From Gaeumannomyces sp. JS-464 (lineage: Eukaryota > Ascomycota > Sordariomycetes > Magnaporthales > Magnaporthaceae), in assembly GCA_002197995.1 (NCBI GenBank), contig NGZR01000002.1, forward strand, positions 9,238,001 through 9,302,000: a stretch of DNA of 64,000 bases, read 5' to 3'. Of the stretch, positions 11,700-23,638 are shown piece after piece; the stretch's first letter is position 1, and each line of letters opens with the position of its first letter. The notes below the pieces were generated by a model. It was given only the letters and a program-made list of their open reading frames with translations, was not told the DNA's origin and did no database searches. The translations under genes were made by a program, and so were the position numbers.

Positions 11700-12614
11700 T
11701 GTGTCGGGCGGGATTCTTGTCTTCTTTTTGGCAGGAATAGAAGAGCTGAAATGGGCGAGATGGTTCGGTTTTTGCTGTTTCTGTTGGCCAAGCGATTGAG
11801 GAGGGAGCACGCGTTCTGACAGCGGGCACCGCGTATTTAAATAGACGTTCCCTCGGTGTAAGAGTGTGAGAGTCACCTGCCGCTCTCTTTGTGCCCTTTG
11901 AGTGATTTGGGGCGCCTTCAACTTCATCTGAATGGAATTGGGGTTGCTCATGTTTGAGCGCGGGTTCTTTGACCTTTGGAATTAACGCCAAGCTCGCTCT
12001 CCTTTCAAGTCCCCATCACATGAGGCCAGACCAAGGCCGCTACGATTGGCGCATGAGGCAGTGCGGCTTCAGGATATCCGCAAATGGGAATTTGTCAAGC
12101 ACCGGTAGAGGGGACAAGGAAACGGCCACACCGAGGTGGGTGTTGGTTGTTGCCGGCAAATGCAAGGGGTTGGCACTTGACCGATTCCGGCGCTTAGACT
12201 GGCCGAGATGGAGGTCCCGCCCGTCCAACAGCCCGGGTAGCGGAACCAGCGGCCCAAGAGGTCCCAGTCGCTGGCCTTCGCCGTAAAGACTAGAGACTGG
12301 GTAGGTACTGCCAGACTCCCTCGATCAAGCCCCCGCTGCGTCGGCTTTTTAGGCGTGAACATGCGACACAAACTCCTGGATCCTCGGCGCCGGGATCAGT
12401 CTCAAGTGGGAGAGTTCTTGCATAGCGTGGAAGACGGGAGCAATTAGCATCGTGGTGCTGCCTGAGCTGGCGATACATCAATACTGTGTGGGCTGCCACA
12501 GGAGCTTACCCGCGCGGCGTTTCCGAGTTGGAGATGCTTAGCACCCGATACTTAGGCTCGTTAACCTTAGGGGAATACCATGCGACATTGTACTAATGGC
12601 CAGGTATATGCAGA
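11700..12614. other. Intergenic stretch, no supported gene
   Basis: Upstream of the 11109-11699 gene and downstream of the reductase pseudogene. Short open frames exist on both strands but none is recognisable. Confidence 0.45.
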
Positions 12615-13480
12615 TGCGGCCTCAGGTGGAAGCAGCGCCGTCGGTGGTGTTGAGCTCCTCGCCGCCGGCCCGGTCTGTAAGGGCGATTCACTCGTCAAAG
12701 TAGGCGTTGGGGAGCCCGGTCGACTGGGTGCACTCGCGGTCCCGGGTAGCGTAGTCGTCGGAAAACCTGACGGGCTGGCACAAATGAGCCTGCACGGATG
12801 TGTAGACGCCCAGCCCCGTCAGGTGGTTCAGCGTGCCGCCGCGGGCGGCACCGACGATGTACGACGGGCGCGACACGGCAGAGGTGGCTCCGGCCATACC
12901 ACAGTACTCGGCAAGCGCGTCCTCCTGGGCGTAGTAGAAACACTCGGGCTGGAGCGTGCGGTTGTGGTCTGTCTCGAGTGTGGGCAGCGTGGGCGGCCCA
13001 TGGGGAAAGTGTAGTGACGAGTCACAGTCTGAAGCACGAAACGCCCCGGTGTGAGGGTGGATTGGCACAGCGCGCCAGGGAGTTTGAGAAGTTGAGCTCC
13101 AGTCGGCATCTCAGGCGTCAGAGCGAGACAGACTGTGACTGGCCGTGCTGGGATGATACCTTACTGTTTGCCGCCTCGAGCTCGCTGTGGGAGAATGGGT
13201 ACAGCCCAGGCACGACCTTCTGGGGTGTAGGCTGCACATACGAGAAGTCGGAAATGTAGTCGCTGTGTACCCTCGTCAGCTGCGCCCTCGCGTGGTCCTG
13301 GCCGAAGGACTTGGGGTGGAGAATGGGTCTTCGACACGGCTGACCCCGTCGCCAATGTCGGCGAGCAGCGAGCGTGCCAGCGCCCGTCAGCCCAGTGCAT
13401 ATATCTGGCGCCATATCTGCGGTGCAGCTGCAAGCACCTTGACCATCTGGAATCCAGAGCCACCAGTGGCGCCCGTCACG
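12615..13480 (-). pseudogene. PRISE/SirQ-like NAD(P)-dependent reductase, pseudogene
   Basis: The family (progesterone 5-beta-reductase / iridoid-synthase-like short-chain reductases, with fungal members in secondary-metabolite clusters) reduces enones with NAD(P)H. Minus-strand pieces in order are: AIVTGATGGSGFQMVKVLAA (Rossmann glycine motif), IWRQIYALG, then YVQPTPQK in another frame. Further on come VSRPSYIVGAARGGTLNHL, LGVYTSVQAHL and RECTQSTGLPNAYFDE. The codon where ATG is expected reads ACG, directly after an in-frame TGA. There is a TGA after IYALG, and the Trp normally following YFDE is TGA. At least two frame changes separate the blocks. It lies 0.7 kb upstream of the terpene synthase on the opposite strand, where such a reductase could tailor a terpene product. 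Confidence 0.75.
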
Positions 13481-13492
13481 ATGGCCGTTCAA

Positions 13493-14227
13493 CCTGAATT
13501 TCCGGGGCCACTATTGCCGTAGGTCGGGAGGCCATCGAAGATGCCTCTAGGGTGCGCGTCCTACGCCATTATTATCTTGTGGGACAGGATTTGAAGAGCT
13601 GCCGGTACGACGAGGCGGTGACTAGTGGCCAAGGCTGCGAGGCCGTGACTGATGACAAGCTTTCAGCTGATGTGGGTAGCAGACCCAGCCGGCGGCCGGG
13701 GTCCTGATATTTCAAGAGCCGACCTGGTTGCATTCGCCGGGTGCCCGAGATCGCCGTTCCACTGCAGATGCGATACGGTAGCATTCGCCGCGCACCGAGA
13801 TCTCCACACCCGCAGCCCAGGATGTGCGTCTGACACAGTGCCGTCTCGCTTAGCTGCAGCACCCTAAATCATTGACCCTTCTGGCTCGTAGCGCTGCAGA
13901 TCTCGCCGGGCCGGAGCCGACGCATCGCGGCATTGGATGGCCCGCCGCCTTGTCTTATCTGGCTGCCTGCCTAGAACACCCCATCACCCCATTTGGCGAT
14001 GGGTCGTGTCTTGATGGCGAAGAGATGGCCGGCATGACAAGCTCGGCGAGTACTGCATCTGTGAATCTTCATGCGATGAACTTTTGGAACCGGCCCTACC
14101 TATATGTAGGCAGGGACCGAGCTGCCCTCCGCCGCTCTCCGCTGCCGGTCGTCGTCCTCCAGAGCTAGCATACCGCATCACCGACTGCCTCTCTTCGCAC
14201 GCAGCCCCGACGAGGCTATCACTCATC
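13493..14227. promoter_or_regulatory. Probable 5' region of the terpene synthase
   Basis: It separates the reductase relic from the terpene synthase start. A TATATGTAG box at about 14100, some 125 bp upstream of the ATG, is a candidate core promoter. No other gene is supported here. Confidence 0.35.
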
Positions 14228-15408
14228 ATGGGAAATTCTTGTTCGACCCGGAAAGGACTTGTCGGCCTTAAGCTCAAAAAGCATGACGTTGCCCTGACGG
14301 TAGGTCGAACAAGATCCAGCGGCTAATATCCATCTGGCATCTGCTGGTATTGACAGACCCTCACGCCACAGTTCCACATCCCCACCGTTGGTGGCAGCCT
14401 CAGACATGCGACACAGGAGGAGGAGGCAGAGGCCTTTGCACTGATATTGGTCATACACGCAGTCTTCAAGGCCAGCATGCAGCCCTCCCTGAGATACAAC
14501 GAGGGCTACTACCGTCGATGCGTCGCCGAGGTTAAAGCAGTGCGCATTTTCTTTCCCGGGCCCCTGCCGGACTCCACGATGGCGTGCTTCTCGGCCTGGC
14601 TGGCTTTCGTTTGCGCGATGGACGACCAGCTAGAACAAATGTCCCCAGGGGAAGGGGAGAGGACGATGCTTGACTGCATCGAGATTGCCCAGGGCCGCCA
14701 GCCCCTTGGGAGGCCTCGGGGTACCTACTGCACTTCCAATCCCGAAGATGGTAGCAGAGGTGTAGGCTGACACATTGCTAAAACACAGGAGGAGACGAGG
14801 ACGCCACTATCCAGGATATGGCTAAAGCCCTCCATCAACACTGCGGCCAGCTCCTATCAGAGGAGAGCGCCGACGCCTTCTTTGAGGCCGCATGCGCGGT
14901 TTTCAGATCCCACATCGGCGAAATCCAGTTCCTCTCCTCTCAGGCTACCGCGGACCTCGAGACGTACATGGCTATCCGGCGGAGGACCATCGCCCTCGAT
15001 CCCTTCTTCGAGGTGCTCAAGTGCGACTACCTCGACAAGACGGAGCGCGCCAGCCCCATTTGGGAGCGCCTGCAGCACCACGTGTGCCTCGCCGCGGGCC
15101 TGCAGAACGACCTTGTCGGGCTGGAGAAGGACATCGAGGCGGGGGAGCGGATGAATGCGGTACTGGTCTTGCTCGGCAGCCGCGAAGAGGGGGAGGTGGT
15201 TTGCGAGTCGGCGCTCACCAAGGCCGTTGAGCTGATAAATAAGGAGCACAACACGAATGTAGCTCTGGCTAGCTCGCGCTTGGACGAAATAGCGGGTGTA
15301 GAGGGATTTTCGTCACAGGCGAAGTGGGTGGGAAGCTGTGTTCTTCAGCTCTGCCAGACGCATCTGAGGTGGTGTTCTTCGGCGAAGCGATACCGTCTCG
15401 ATGGGTAG
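14228..15408 (+). CDS. Class I terpene synthase (sesquiterpene-cyclase type)
   Basis: Predicted to ionise a prenyl diphosphate, most likely farnesyl diphosphate, with Mg2+ and cyclise it. Proposed exons are 14228-14299, 14357-14720 and 14789-15408. The introns of 57 and 68 nt have GTAGGT/GTACCT donors, GCTAAT/GCTAAA branch-like sites and ACAG acceptors, and join in frame to 351 aa, the usual length. The aspartate-rich metal motif is AMDDQLEQ (residues 113-117). The downstream NSE-type motif is NDLVGLEKD (252-260, Gly at the Ser position), preceded by YMAIRRRTIALDPFFE. The C-terminus has the family's RY pair (SAKRYRLDG). I found no stop or frameshift, so it may still be functional although both neighbours are broken. 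The first exon resembles nothing I know, so the N-terminus is the weakest part. The product cannot be deduced. Confidence 0.8.
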
Positions 15409-15410
15409 GG

Positions 15411-16934
15411 CTGCATGCCGGCTACGGTGACATCGCCCGATCCGGCACGGAGTTGAAATATTCGTCTGTACGATTGAACGCTCCAAGCCACTGCCAGCTC
15501 ATCGCTGGGTTTTAAGTAGCCCCTACCGAACCTTCTATCGCTGTCTTATAGAGGCTGTCAACTCCATCTACGGCACCAAGCCACCCGTATCCAAGGGCCC
15601 GTGGTATGAGCTTCTCGAGCCCCGGTATCCTATCCTGATGGTGCGTGACAATGCAGAGCACACCCAACGACGGAAAATGTGGGATCAGGAGTTCAGCACA
15701 AACGCGTAATTTCAATCCTTGTAGTTGTGGCTGGCGTTGATGCTTAGTTACATCTTCCACACCGCCCTGAACGCCTACGAACCTCGCGTCAACCGTAGGG
15801 TGGATCAGCTTCTCGATGTCGTTGCACAGAGTGGCGGGCACCCCGTCGGCGTGACAAAATACTTCAGCCTTCAGGTGTTCGAAATCATCGAGGAGCTGGC
15901 ATTCAACAAGACAGTAGATATGGTGCGCGAGGGCCGTGAGGACTACATCCACCACGCCGTCCGTATCGACATGTACAGCATTAGGTTTTTTGCCCGCCTG
16001 ACCTGGCTATTACCCATCATCAAGCGGATCCCCGCCCCGAACTGGAAGCACCACCGGTTCCTGGCCTGTATCAGCGAGTACATCGCCCACAGGAGCAAGA
16101 ACGGGCCTTCAGACCCGACATCTTCTAACCGCTTTACGTCGCGTACCGAAAGACCGCACACACTCGCAAGGACTAGACAAACCCGCACGGCGACACGCAA
16201 CTTATCATTGTCGGCCGCACCGAAAGCTCCTCGGCGGCACTCACGCACACCGTGTTTCACCTGGTCCACGACCCGATCCGCCAGCGAGCCCTACAAGGCG
16301 CATTTGATAGCCCGCACGACTTGAGTAACGACCAGCTCATGAAAGCGCCAGAGCTGGACGCATTCATCAACGAAACCTTGCGCATTCACCCACCAGTCCC
16401 GCCGGGCACGCAGGGGGTGGCGCCGCCCGAAGGCCTGACTATTGAAAACGAACACATCCCAGGAAACACCGTCGTCCGGGTTCCAACGTACACGGTGCGT
16501 CATGGTTGGCATACTTCTGCTACGTGACACAAGACGAAAATGTGTAAACTCCGAGGGTAAGCCACAGATCCAAGAGCCTTTGTGCAGCCCGACGACTTCA
16601 TCCCTCAGCGCTTGACCACGCGGCCCGAGCTTATCAAAGAAAAATCCATATTTGTGCCATTCAGTACTGGTAAGTTTTGGGTTAATTAGGACACGCAGAA
16701 ATGCACACGCAACTCACATACAGACTCCAGAGTCCAGGTCGTTACGCATGTCCTGGCAAGCGCTTAGCCATGATGCAGATTCGACGTGTGGTAGCCAAAC
16801 TCTTATTCCGCTACGATGCCACGCCGGGCCCAACCCACAGCGCAGCGGAATTTCTCGGAGGCAAACAGGATGTCTTCACTACTGTGACTATGCCGTCACG
16901 GCTTGATCTGGTTTTCCTTAAACGTGAGAGCTAG
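15411..16934 (+). pseudogene. Cytochrome P450, 5'-truncated pseudogene
   Basis: P450-like sequence begins abruptly with LHAGYGDIARSG, 3 nt after the terpene synthase stop. The membrane anchor and proline-rich hinge (about 80-100 residues) are missing. It continues, with frame changes, through SKGPWYELLEPRYP, RDNAEHTQRRKMWD, ALNAYEPRV and LIIVGRTESSSAALTHT (I helix). The K-helix is INETLRIHPP (ExxR), followed by DDFIPQR. The heme loop is PFSTGRYACPGKRLAM, matching FxxGxRxCxG. Two late introns look intact (16505-16567 and 16670-16737), but near 16110-16180 the frame breaks with TAA and TAG codons. The gene ends ...VFLKRES at 16934, 8 bp before a retrotransposon. A tailoring oxidase for the terpene is the natural inference; it should now be inactive. 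Confidence 0.85.
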
Positions 16935-16942
16935 GTCCATCC

Positions 16943-17224
16943 TGTCACACGGAGGCGGTCACGTGGACGGGGATTGGTCCGATCCCCCGCAGGGAATTGG
17001 TGCCCAACTCAGAAGTGAGGCGACCAATAGGGCCAAAGCCGGAAAAGGTACCCCGGACATTCGAACACCGCACGAACCACGAAATCCCTTTATTTATTCC
17101 CTTTTTTTCGCTTAAATCTCCTTAACAGATTTTGGCTCCTTAAGCATTTTTTAAACCCTGAAAGATTATTAGCTTTTATAAAGTAATATAATTTTTTCCA
17201 AGCCGACATTATCCCCTTATTACA
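16943..17224 (+). repeat. 5' LTR of second Gypsy element
   Basis: 282 bp, begins TGTCACACGGAGGCGG and ends TTATTACA. The outer half (to about 17050) keeps its original bases while the inner half is RIP-mutated, the mirror image of the partner LTR. Confidence 0.92.
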
Positions 17225-20200
17225 AATAATTTTTCATCATTTTAAACCGCTTAGTAATAGCCTGCTATCTTTCCTCCTAAGCTTTGAAAAGCGCTATTTA
17301 AGCAATCCAACCCTCCCAGTCGCGATTAGGTCGATAGTTACGGTCGGCCCTTGCCGTTACGGCACCCTTTAACCTTTCGCAAACGGCTCCTACGCAGCCG
17401 CCTGCGAAAACCCAGCCCGTTGCGCCACCTCCTACACCAGCCGCATCGGTTCCTATCGTTAGTATTAATTAGGGAACTATCGACGAAAATAGCAGCGAAG
17501 CGGATTACGACGAGAACATCGAGCGCTTAAACCAAAAAACCTCCAAAATTAAAAAGCGGCTTAAGGATTTTAGCGATAAGCTTTAAACAATTGCCAAAAA
17601 AGCCAAAAAATCCATCGACGCGACCTGGGCTAAAGTTAGTTAAATTAACGCAGCCTTTAAACAAACGCAAAAGGAGGTCCGAAATTACGCGGCTTAAATC
17701 GAAGCCCACGAACAAAACATCGTGTTATACCGCGCTACCCACGCACTATTAACCAATATACCAGCCCAAAATAACTCGTCCTAAGTTTATAAAAGTGGAA
17801 AAGGAAACTCCTCGTATTACAACTAATGGACGTCCTAATAACAAACGACGCGAAGGCTTTTATCTTATATTCGGCTCCCACCTTTAAAAAAGCCATAGGC
17901 TAAAAAAATTTCCAATCCGTAAGGAAAGTACCCGACCTTTCGGAATGGATAATCGGCATTTAATAAAATTTGTTAACATTTACCGCGCTATTATAACCTT
18001 ATCCAAAAGCGTCGAACGAAAAGCATTAAACGTATAAAGGCAATTTAGTAAGCTTAAAGCCCATTATAACAGCATTATTTACGATTACCATACCCTCGTT
18101 TCCATGTATAAAAAAGGATTATTAGCTTTTGTGGAACAATAAAAAAAGTTTTGCTAACGGATTTTTACGGAAAGCTACCTGTTCGCCCAGCAAATTTAAA
18201 GAAGCGTCGCCGCATTAGCGGAACAATAGGAAATACGCACCCAAACTTTAGCCCACTTTCGAAACGCTACCCGAGCAAACCAAAATCGTTTTTAAAAACT
18301 ATAAAAACGATTTACCTTTTTTAAAAAGGGCGTTAAAAGATAAGCAAAACAAAAAAAGGCATAAATCCGAGCCTTTATAGCCAAAAAACACGTTTTTTTT
18401 AACGACCTTACCGCCGCAAAAAGGAAAGTACTTTCCGAAATACGGCAGCTCGTTAAAAACACCCTAAAAGAAACATAACGCATAAAAAGAAAAAAAATTC
18501 GCCCCCGCTTTTTTACCATTATGTCGGCGTTGCAACGAAACTCGCTACCTCCCGCGTCGCAATAGGGGTTACCAGCTAACGACCCCGCCGACGCTCCGGT
18601 ACCCTCCATTAAAGCGGAACCCGCGAAATAATCGGACATAAAACAATCCGCTTTTTTACGATAGGGAATCCTTAACAAGGACCCCCTATTCCCCGCCAAT
18701 TTGCAACGCTAGCAGGTTAAGGCCATAGCCGCCGGGCCCACTAGCAGTATCGCGCCGCCATTGCCGGTCCCCGGCATTTAGGCAGCTTAAAAGGGCTATC
18801 CGGCGCCCCCCTTTAAAAACCACCTAACGAACCTCCCAATTACGTCGCAGCACTAAAGGACTTATTGGATTCCTCCGAATCGTCCTTTAACAAAACCGAT
18901 CGCGACCGAAACGGCCGAAATGACCTTCGGAGGAAATCCCGACGGCCTAGGGATTCCGAACTCCGAAAGATTATCCGGGAACTTCGGCACGATTTTAATC
19001 GGCTTTTTGCCCCGACCGCCATTATTAACCCAATCCAATTTAATAAGCCCAAAAAATACGAAGGGAAAAACCTAGCGAAGTTTAAACCTTAATAGTTCCG
19101 CATTATTGCCTATATAAAAACATACGCGAACAGCTTCCCAAATAACGTTATAAAAATCAACTAGGTCGGATTCCTCCTTACTAAAAATGCCCAGGTTTAG
19201 CATTACCAACGTATAAGGTCCATACGAAAAGTGGGATTGGAAAACAACTAGCGGGCCTATTCGTCCGCATTTTAAAAGCGCTTTAAAAACGCCATAAACA
19301 TTACCGCAACGCTCGAAAAATGCGAAAACTTAAATATAAAGGTGATATAATACAATACATTACCGAGCTTTTTAACCTTAACAAAGCCGTACAATAATCC
19401 GGTGTTATTTTTCGAAAGCACATTTCCAGCGCTTTGCTAAAGGAAATCACTCGTTTCGTATATTCGCAACGAAAGGGTTTTCCTAATACGAACGAAGAAT
19501 TCCTAACTGTTATTTAGTAAATAAGGAAAATCCATAAAGTTATGCTTTAAAATCCAAAGCTAAAATCGCAAGCGGGAAAAGAAAAGCCCGCTTCGATATA
19601 AAAGCGTTCGAACGCGGGCCGTCCCCGCGATAACAGCTTTAAAAAGGCTAACAGCTTAAACCAATCCTTAAAGCCGGCAGTTAAAAAAGCTGCAACCGGC
19701 GATAAAAAGGACCATATTTGGCCTTCCGTTAAACAAACATTAAAAGGTATCGACCAAAAGGATATAAACCAAAGAAAACAAGCAAAAGCGGCATGCTAAA
19801 AATGTGGCCGGGAAAACCACCACATTTTGGACTGCTTCGCAAAAAAGGACATTAACGGTAAGGAACTCCCGCCGCCCCTAATAAAGGTAGCCAGCAATAA
19901 AAGGGTCGCTTTTAGCGACCTCCCGGGTTTAAACCCTAAGAAAGCAAAAATCGCGGCTATTACCACCGGCAATACCACGGTTTTCGATAAAGCCTTCGAA
20001 AAACTTACCGAGTTCGACTCGGACTGTTAACTCGCTAAGGTAACGGCTTTGGGCACCGAACCCCCTCGATCCGGCACCCGCCGCTTTATTATTACAATGC
20101 ACTTTAAGGCAAAAAGCACCCAGGAAACCCAAATACGGGTATTATTGGACATAAAAAGCGACATTGCTATCGTTTCCCGTAAAATCGCAAAGGATTTAAC

Positions 20201-21049
20201 GCAATACCTAGTAACTCGAAAGGTTCCCCGGCTTATAACGGCTTACGATAAAACCCTTATGGAATTAAACGAATACTAATACCTTTTTAATATAACCTTC
20301 CGTTATTAGGATTACCGATTTTAAATCGCTTTTAAAGTTAGCGATTTAAACCCCGATTGTAATATAATTTTGCCTTATTGGTAATTGCAAATCTACTAAC
20401 CTTAAAACCTTTAAAACGACTTTAGCAAAATACATTTCGGCATTAATGCGTGTAAAAAGTGTCGTAGCCTTAAAGCCCGGCACCGCGTGGACCTTCGCGA
20501 CCTTTCGGACTTTTAAACCGTCGAGCCGGCTATAATCGCTGCGATTAAGAAAATTAGCCCCGACCCTGCTAAACTGGAAATCGCCAATAGTTTCGCGGCC
20601 GTTTTTAAAAAGTTTCGGGAATTTTTCCCGATTATATCGGACAAAACCGCTATGCGCTTACCGGACCACCGCCTATAAAACCATATTATAAAACTAAAAG
20701 AAAAGGCTAAACCTATTTAAAGCCCTTTTTACAATATAAGCTAACGAAAGCTTAATGTTTTTAAGCTTTAGCTTTAAAAAAACCTCGAAATAGGAAGGAT
20801 CCGGCGTTCCACCTCGGCCGTTAGCTTTCCCTTGTTATTCGCAAATAAGAAAAACCCTTTCGATCCTTTTCGTCCGGTTATCGATTATAAAAACTTAAAC
20901 TTTAAAATAATCCCCGTTTAATGCTTTATCCCATTTATTATTAAACTCCAAGATAAATTTCGAAAAGCTAAATGGATAACTAAAATAAACCTTAAAACAA
21001 GGTTTAATTTAATTAAAATAAAAGAAGGCTATAAATGGCTTATAGCTTT

Positions 21050-21812
21050 CCGTTGCAAATACGGCCTTTTCGAATACACCGTTATGCCTATAGGATTAAT
21101 TAACGCCCCGGCAACGTTCCAAAGCCTAATAAACTATATTTTTATAAACCTTATCAATTCGGGACTTTTGGTATACCTTAACGACCTTTTTATTTACGCC
21201 GAAAACGAAAAAGAACATAATAACCTCGTAAAAAAAGTCCTTTAATAATTTACCAAATATAACCTAGCGGTAACCCCCCGCAAATGCAGTTAAGGTATGC
21301 AGGAAATCGAATTCCTCGGTTACATTATCGGCTAAAACGGTATCGCCATAGCACAAAGCAAGGTTAATACCGTACTCCAATAAAAAGAGCCTAAATGCTT
21401 TAAAAATTGCCAATCTTTCGTGGGCTTCGCGAACTTTTATAAAAGGTTTATTAAAAGGTTTTCCAAAATTGTAAAACTTTTAATAACGGTTAATGCACTA
21501 TCCAAAAACCGATAAACATGGACCCCGGATATGCAAGCAGCTTTTAACACCCTTAAAGCGGCATTTACGTTACCCCCGATCCTATGCCACTTCGACCCAG
21601 CAATTCCAGCTATTATAAAAACGGACTTTTCCGATTTCGCTATCGGGGCTATCCTATCCCAACGGGACTTTAACAACGGGAAACTACACCCCGTTGCTTT
21701 TCACTTTCGCAAAATAACCTCGGCCGAAATTAACTACGAAATTTATAATAAAAAATTGCTGGCTATTATAAACAGTTTCGCGAGGTGGAAGCATTACCTC
21801 GAAAATGCTTAA
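21050..21812 (+). pseudogene. Reverse transcriptase/RNase H remnant
   Basis: Plus-strand blocks read YLNDLFIYAENEKEH (palm), then EIEFLGYIIG-like sequence, then an uninterrupted RNase H segment with IKTDFSDFAIGAILSQ, KITSAEINYEIYNKKLLAI and ARWKHYLENA. The order is canonical for Ty3/Gypsy Pol. One catalytic Asp is read as Asn. Confidence 0.85.
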
Positions 21813-22439
21813 CACCGAGTGGAGGTTTTTACGAACTACCAAAACCTGGCTTATTTTACCACGGTTAAAGTCCTTAATAAAAAAACAAGCCCGATAGGTT
21901 TAATAATTGGCTAGTTATTGGTTTATAATTAATTACCGGCTAAAAAAGCAAAATGAAAAGGCCGATATGCTATCGAAACTTCCGTAATACCGATTTAAAA
22001 AAGGGGAAAATGAAAATCAGCTAATTATAACGATTTTACAAAAAAAACACTTTCCAAAAACAAAAAATCGAAGGATCCCGCTAAATTTAAACATAACGGA
22101 TCCTCCTTCCTTTTATCCCCAGTTAAACTATGCAGTATCCCGACGCTTAAATGGGCGTCGGCTTTTACGAATAAAGTTAAAAAGCTTAAATTTTAAAATC
22201 CCGAATACCAAAAACGCTTCCGAACTTTTAAAAAAGGAAAAAAGGTAAAGGATAAACTTTTTTACTATAAAAACAAACTATGGGTGCTAACCACGGCCTT
22301 GCAAAAAAAAGTCCTTAAATTCGACCATAACACCAAAATCGCCGGACATATAGGGATAAACAAACTCTCGAACTAATTACACGCCATTTTTAATAACCCG
22401 GCATCGAAAAGGCAGTTAAAAAATACGTTCGGAGCTGCT

Positions 22440-23355
22440 TAAAATGCCAAAAGAATAAAGCTCCAAAGCACGCCTTTTTCGAACCTTTCCAGCTTATAAA
22501 ATTACACTACCAACCTTGGAAAACCGTCGCTATGGACTTTATTACCGATTTACCCTTATTTAACGGTTATAATTCCATTTGGGTAATAGTAAACCCATTT
22601 ACCAAAATGGAACACTTTGTGCCGCTTAAAACAAACGAAAAAAAAACGGATAATTTTATTCGCATTTTCGCTAAAAATATTAGCAATTATATAGTATGCC
22701 CCTAAACATTATTTTTAATAAAAATTCCAAGTTTACGGCATATTTATAAAAAGATTTCCTCCGTTTGGTAAGGATAAGGTCGCGCATAAGCACCGCCTTT
22801 TACTTTTAAACGGATAAGCAAACTAAACGACTTAATTAAAGCTTAAAAGCTTACCTCCGTTCTTTTATCAATTATAATATAACCAACTGGGTTAATTTCC
22901 TTCCTATAGCGGAATTTGCCTACAATAATACTGCTTCGGCAAATACCTCCGTTATTCCTTTTTTCGCTAATTACGGCTATCACCCAGCCTCGAACAACCC
23001 CCCTTTTCCTAGCCAAACGCACAACCTAGCCAGCAAGCTTTACGCCTATTAAATAACCCAAATGCACCGAAAAACCCGAAAATGTCTTAATAAAGCCCGG
23101 GAACGGATAAAGCACTAGGCAAATAAAAAAAAAGGCCCCCTTCCGATCCTTACCGAAGGACAACTCGTCATGCTTAGCGCCCGTCACGTTAAAACCCGAC
23201 GCCCTGCTAAAAAGCTTAACTCCAAAATGCTTGGCCCTTTCCGGATTATCAAAGTAATCTCCCCCACGGCAATACGGCTTGCTCTCCTTGCGTTTTGGAA
23301 AATCCATAATTCCTTTCACGTGTTTCTTATCGAGCCCTATCGCGCTGGCATTTAG
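22440..23355 (+). pseudogene. Integrase remnant
   Basis: A zinc-finger half (KNKAPKHAFFEPFQL after a CLKCQK-like block) is followed by the core start PWKTVAMDFITDLPLF and WVIVNPFTKMEHFVPL. The C-terminal GPF/Y module reads KMLGPFRIIKVISPTAIRL ... FHVFLIEPYR, which is diagnostic of Ty3/Gypsy integrases. Stops and frame breaks interrupt it. Confidence 0.85.
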
Positions 23356-23638
23356 GCCCGGCCTAACCCTAACCAAGTCCTGCGTAACGCCCCTCCTATC
23401 GAAAGAAAGTACATAATCGAGAAAATCATAAACTTTATGGAGGTATAAACAAAGTTAAGTACTTCGTAAAATGAAAAGGTTACCCTGCCAAAAAGGATTG
23501 AACCTAAAAACCTTAAAAGCATTTCGACGGCGAAAAAGCCAAAGCGAAAGTCAAGGCCTTCCATAGCAAACACCCCACCAAACCACGGGATTTTAAAGCA
23601 TAAAGGTTTCGGGGCGAGCCCAAAGGAAAGGAGGATAG

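Noticed and set aside
14221..14260. GTTCGA-type motif suggesting a tRNA
   Set aside because: No cloverleaf pairing around it; it lies in the first exon of the terpene synthase. No tRNA or rRNA gene was found anywhere by eye.
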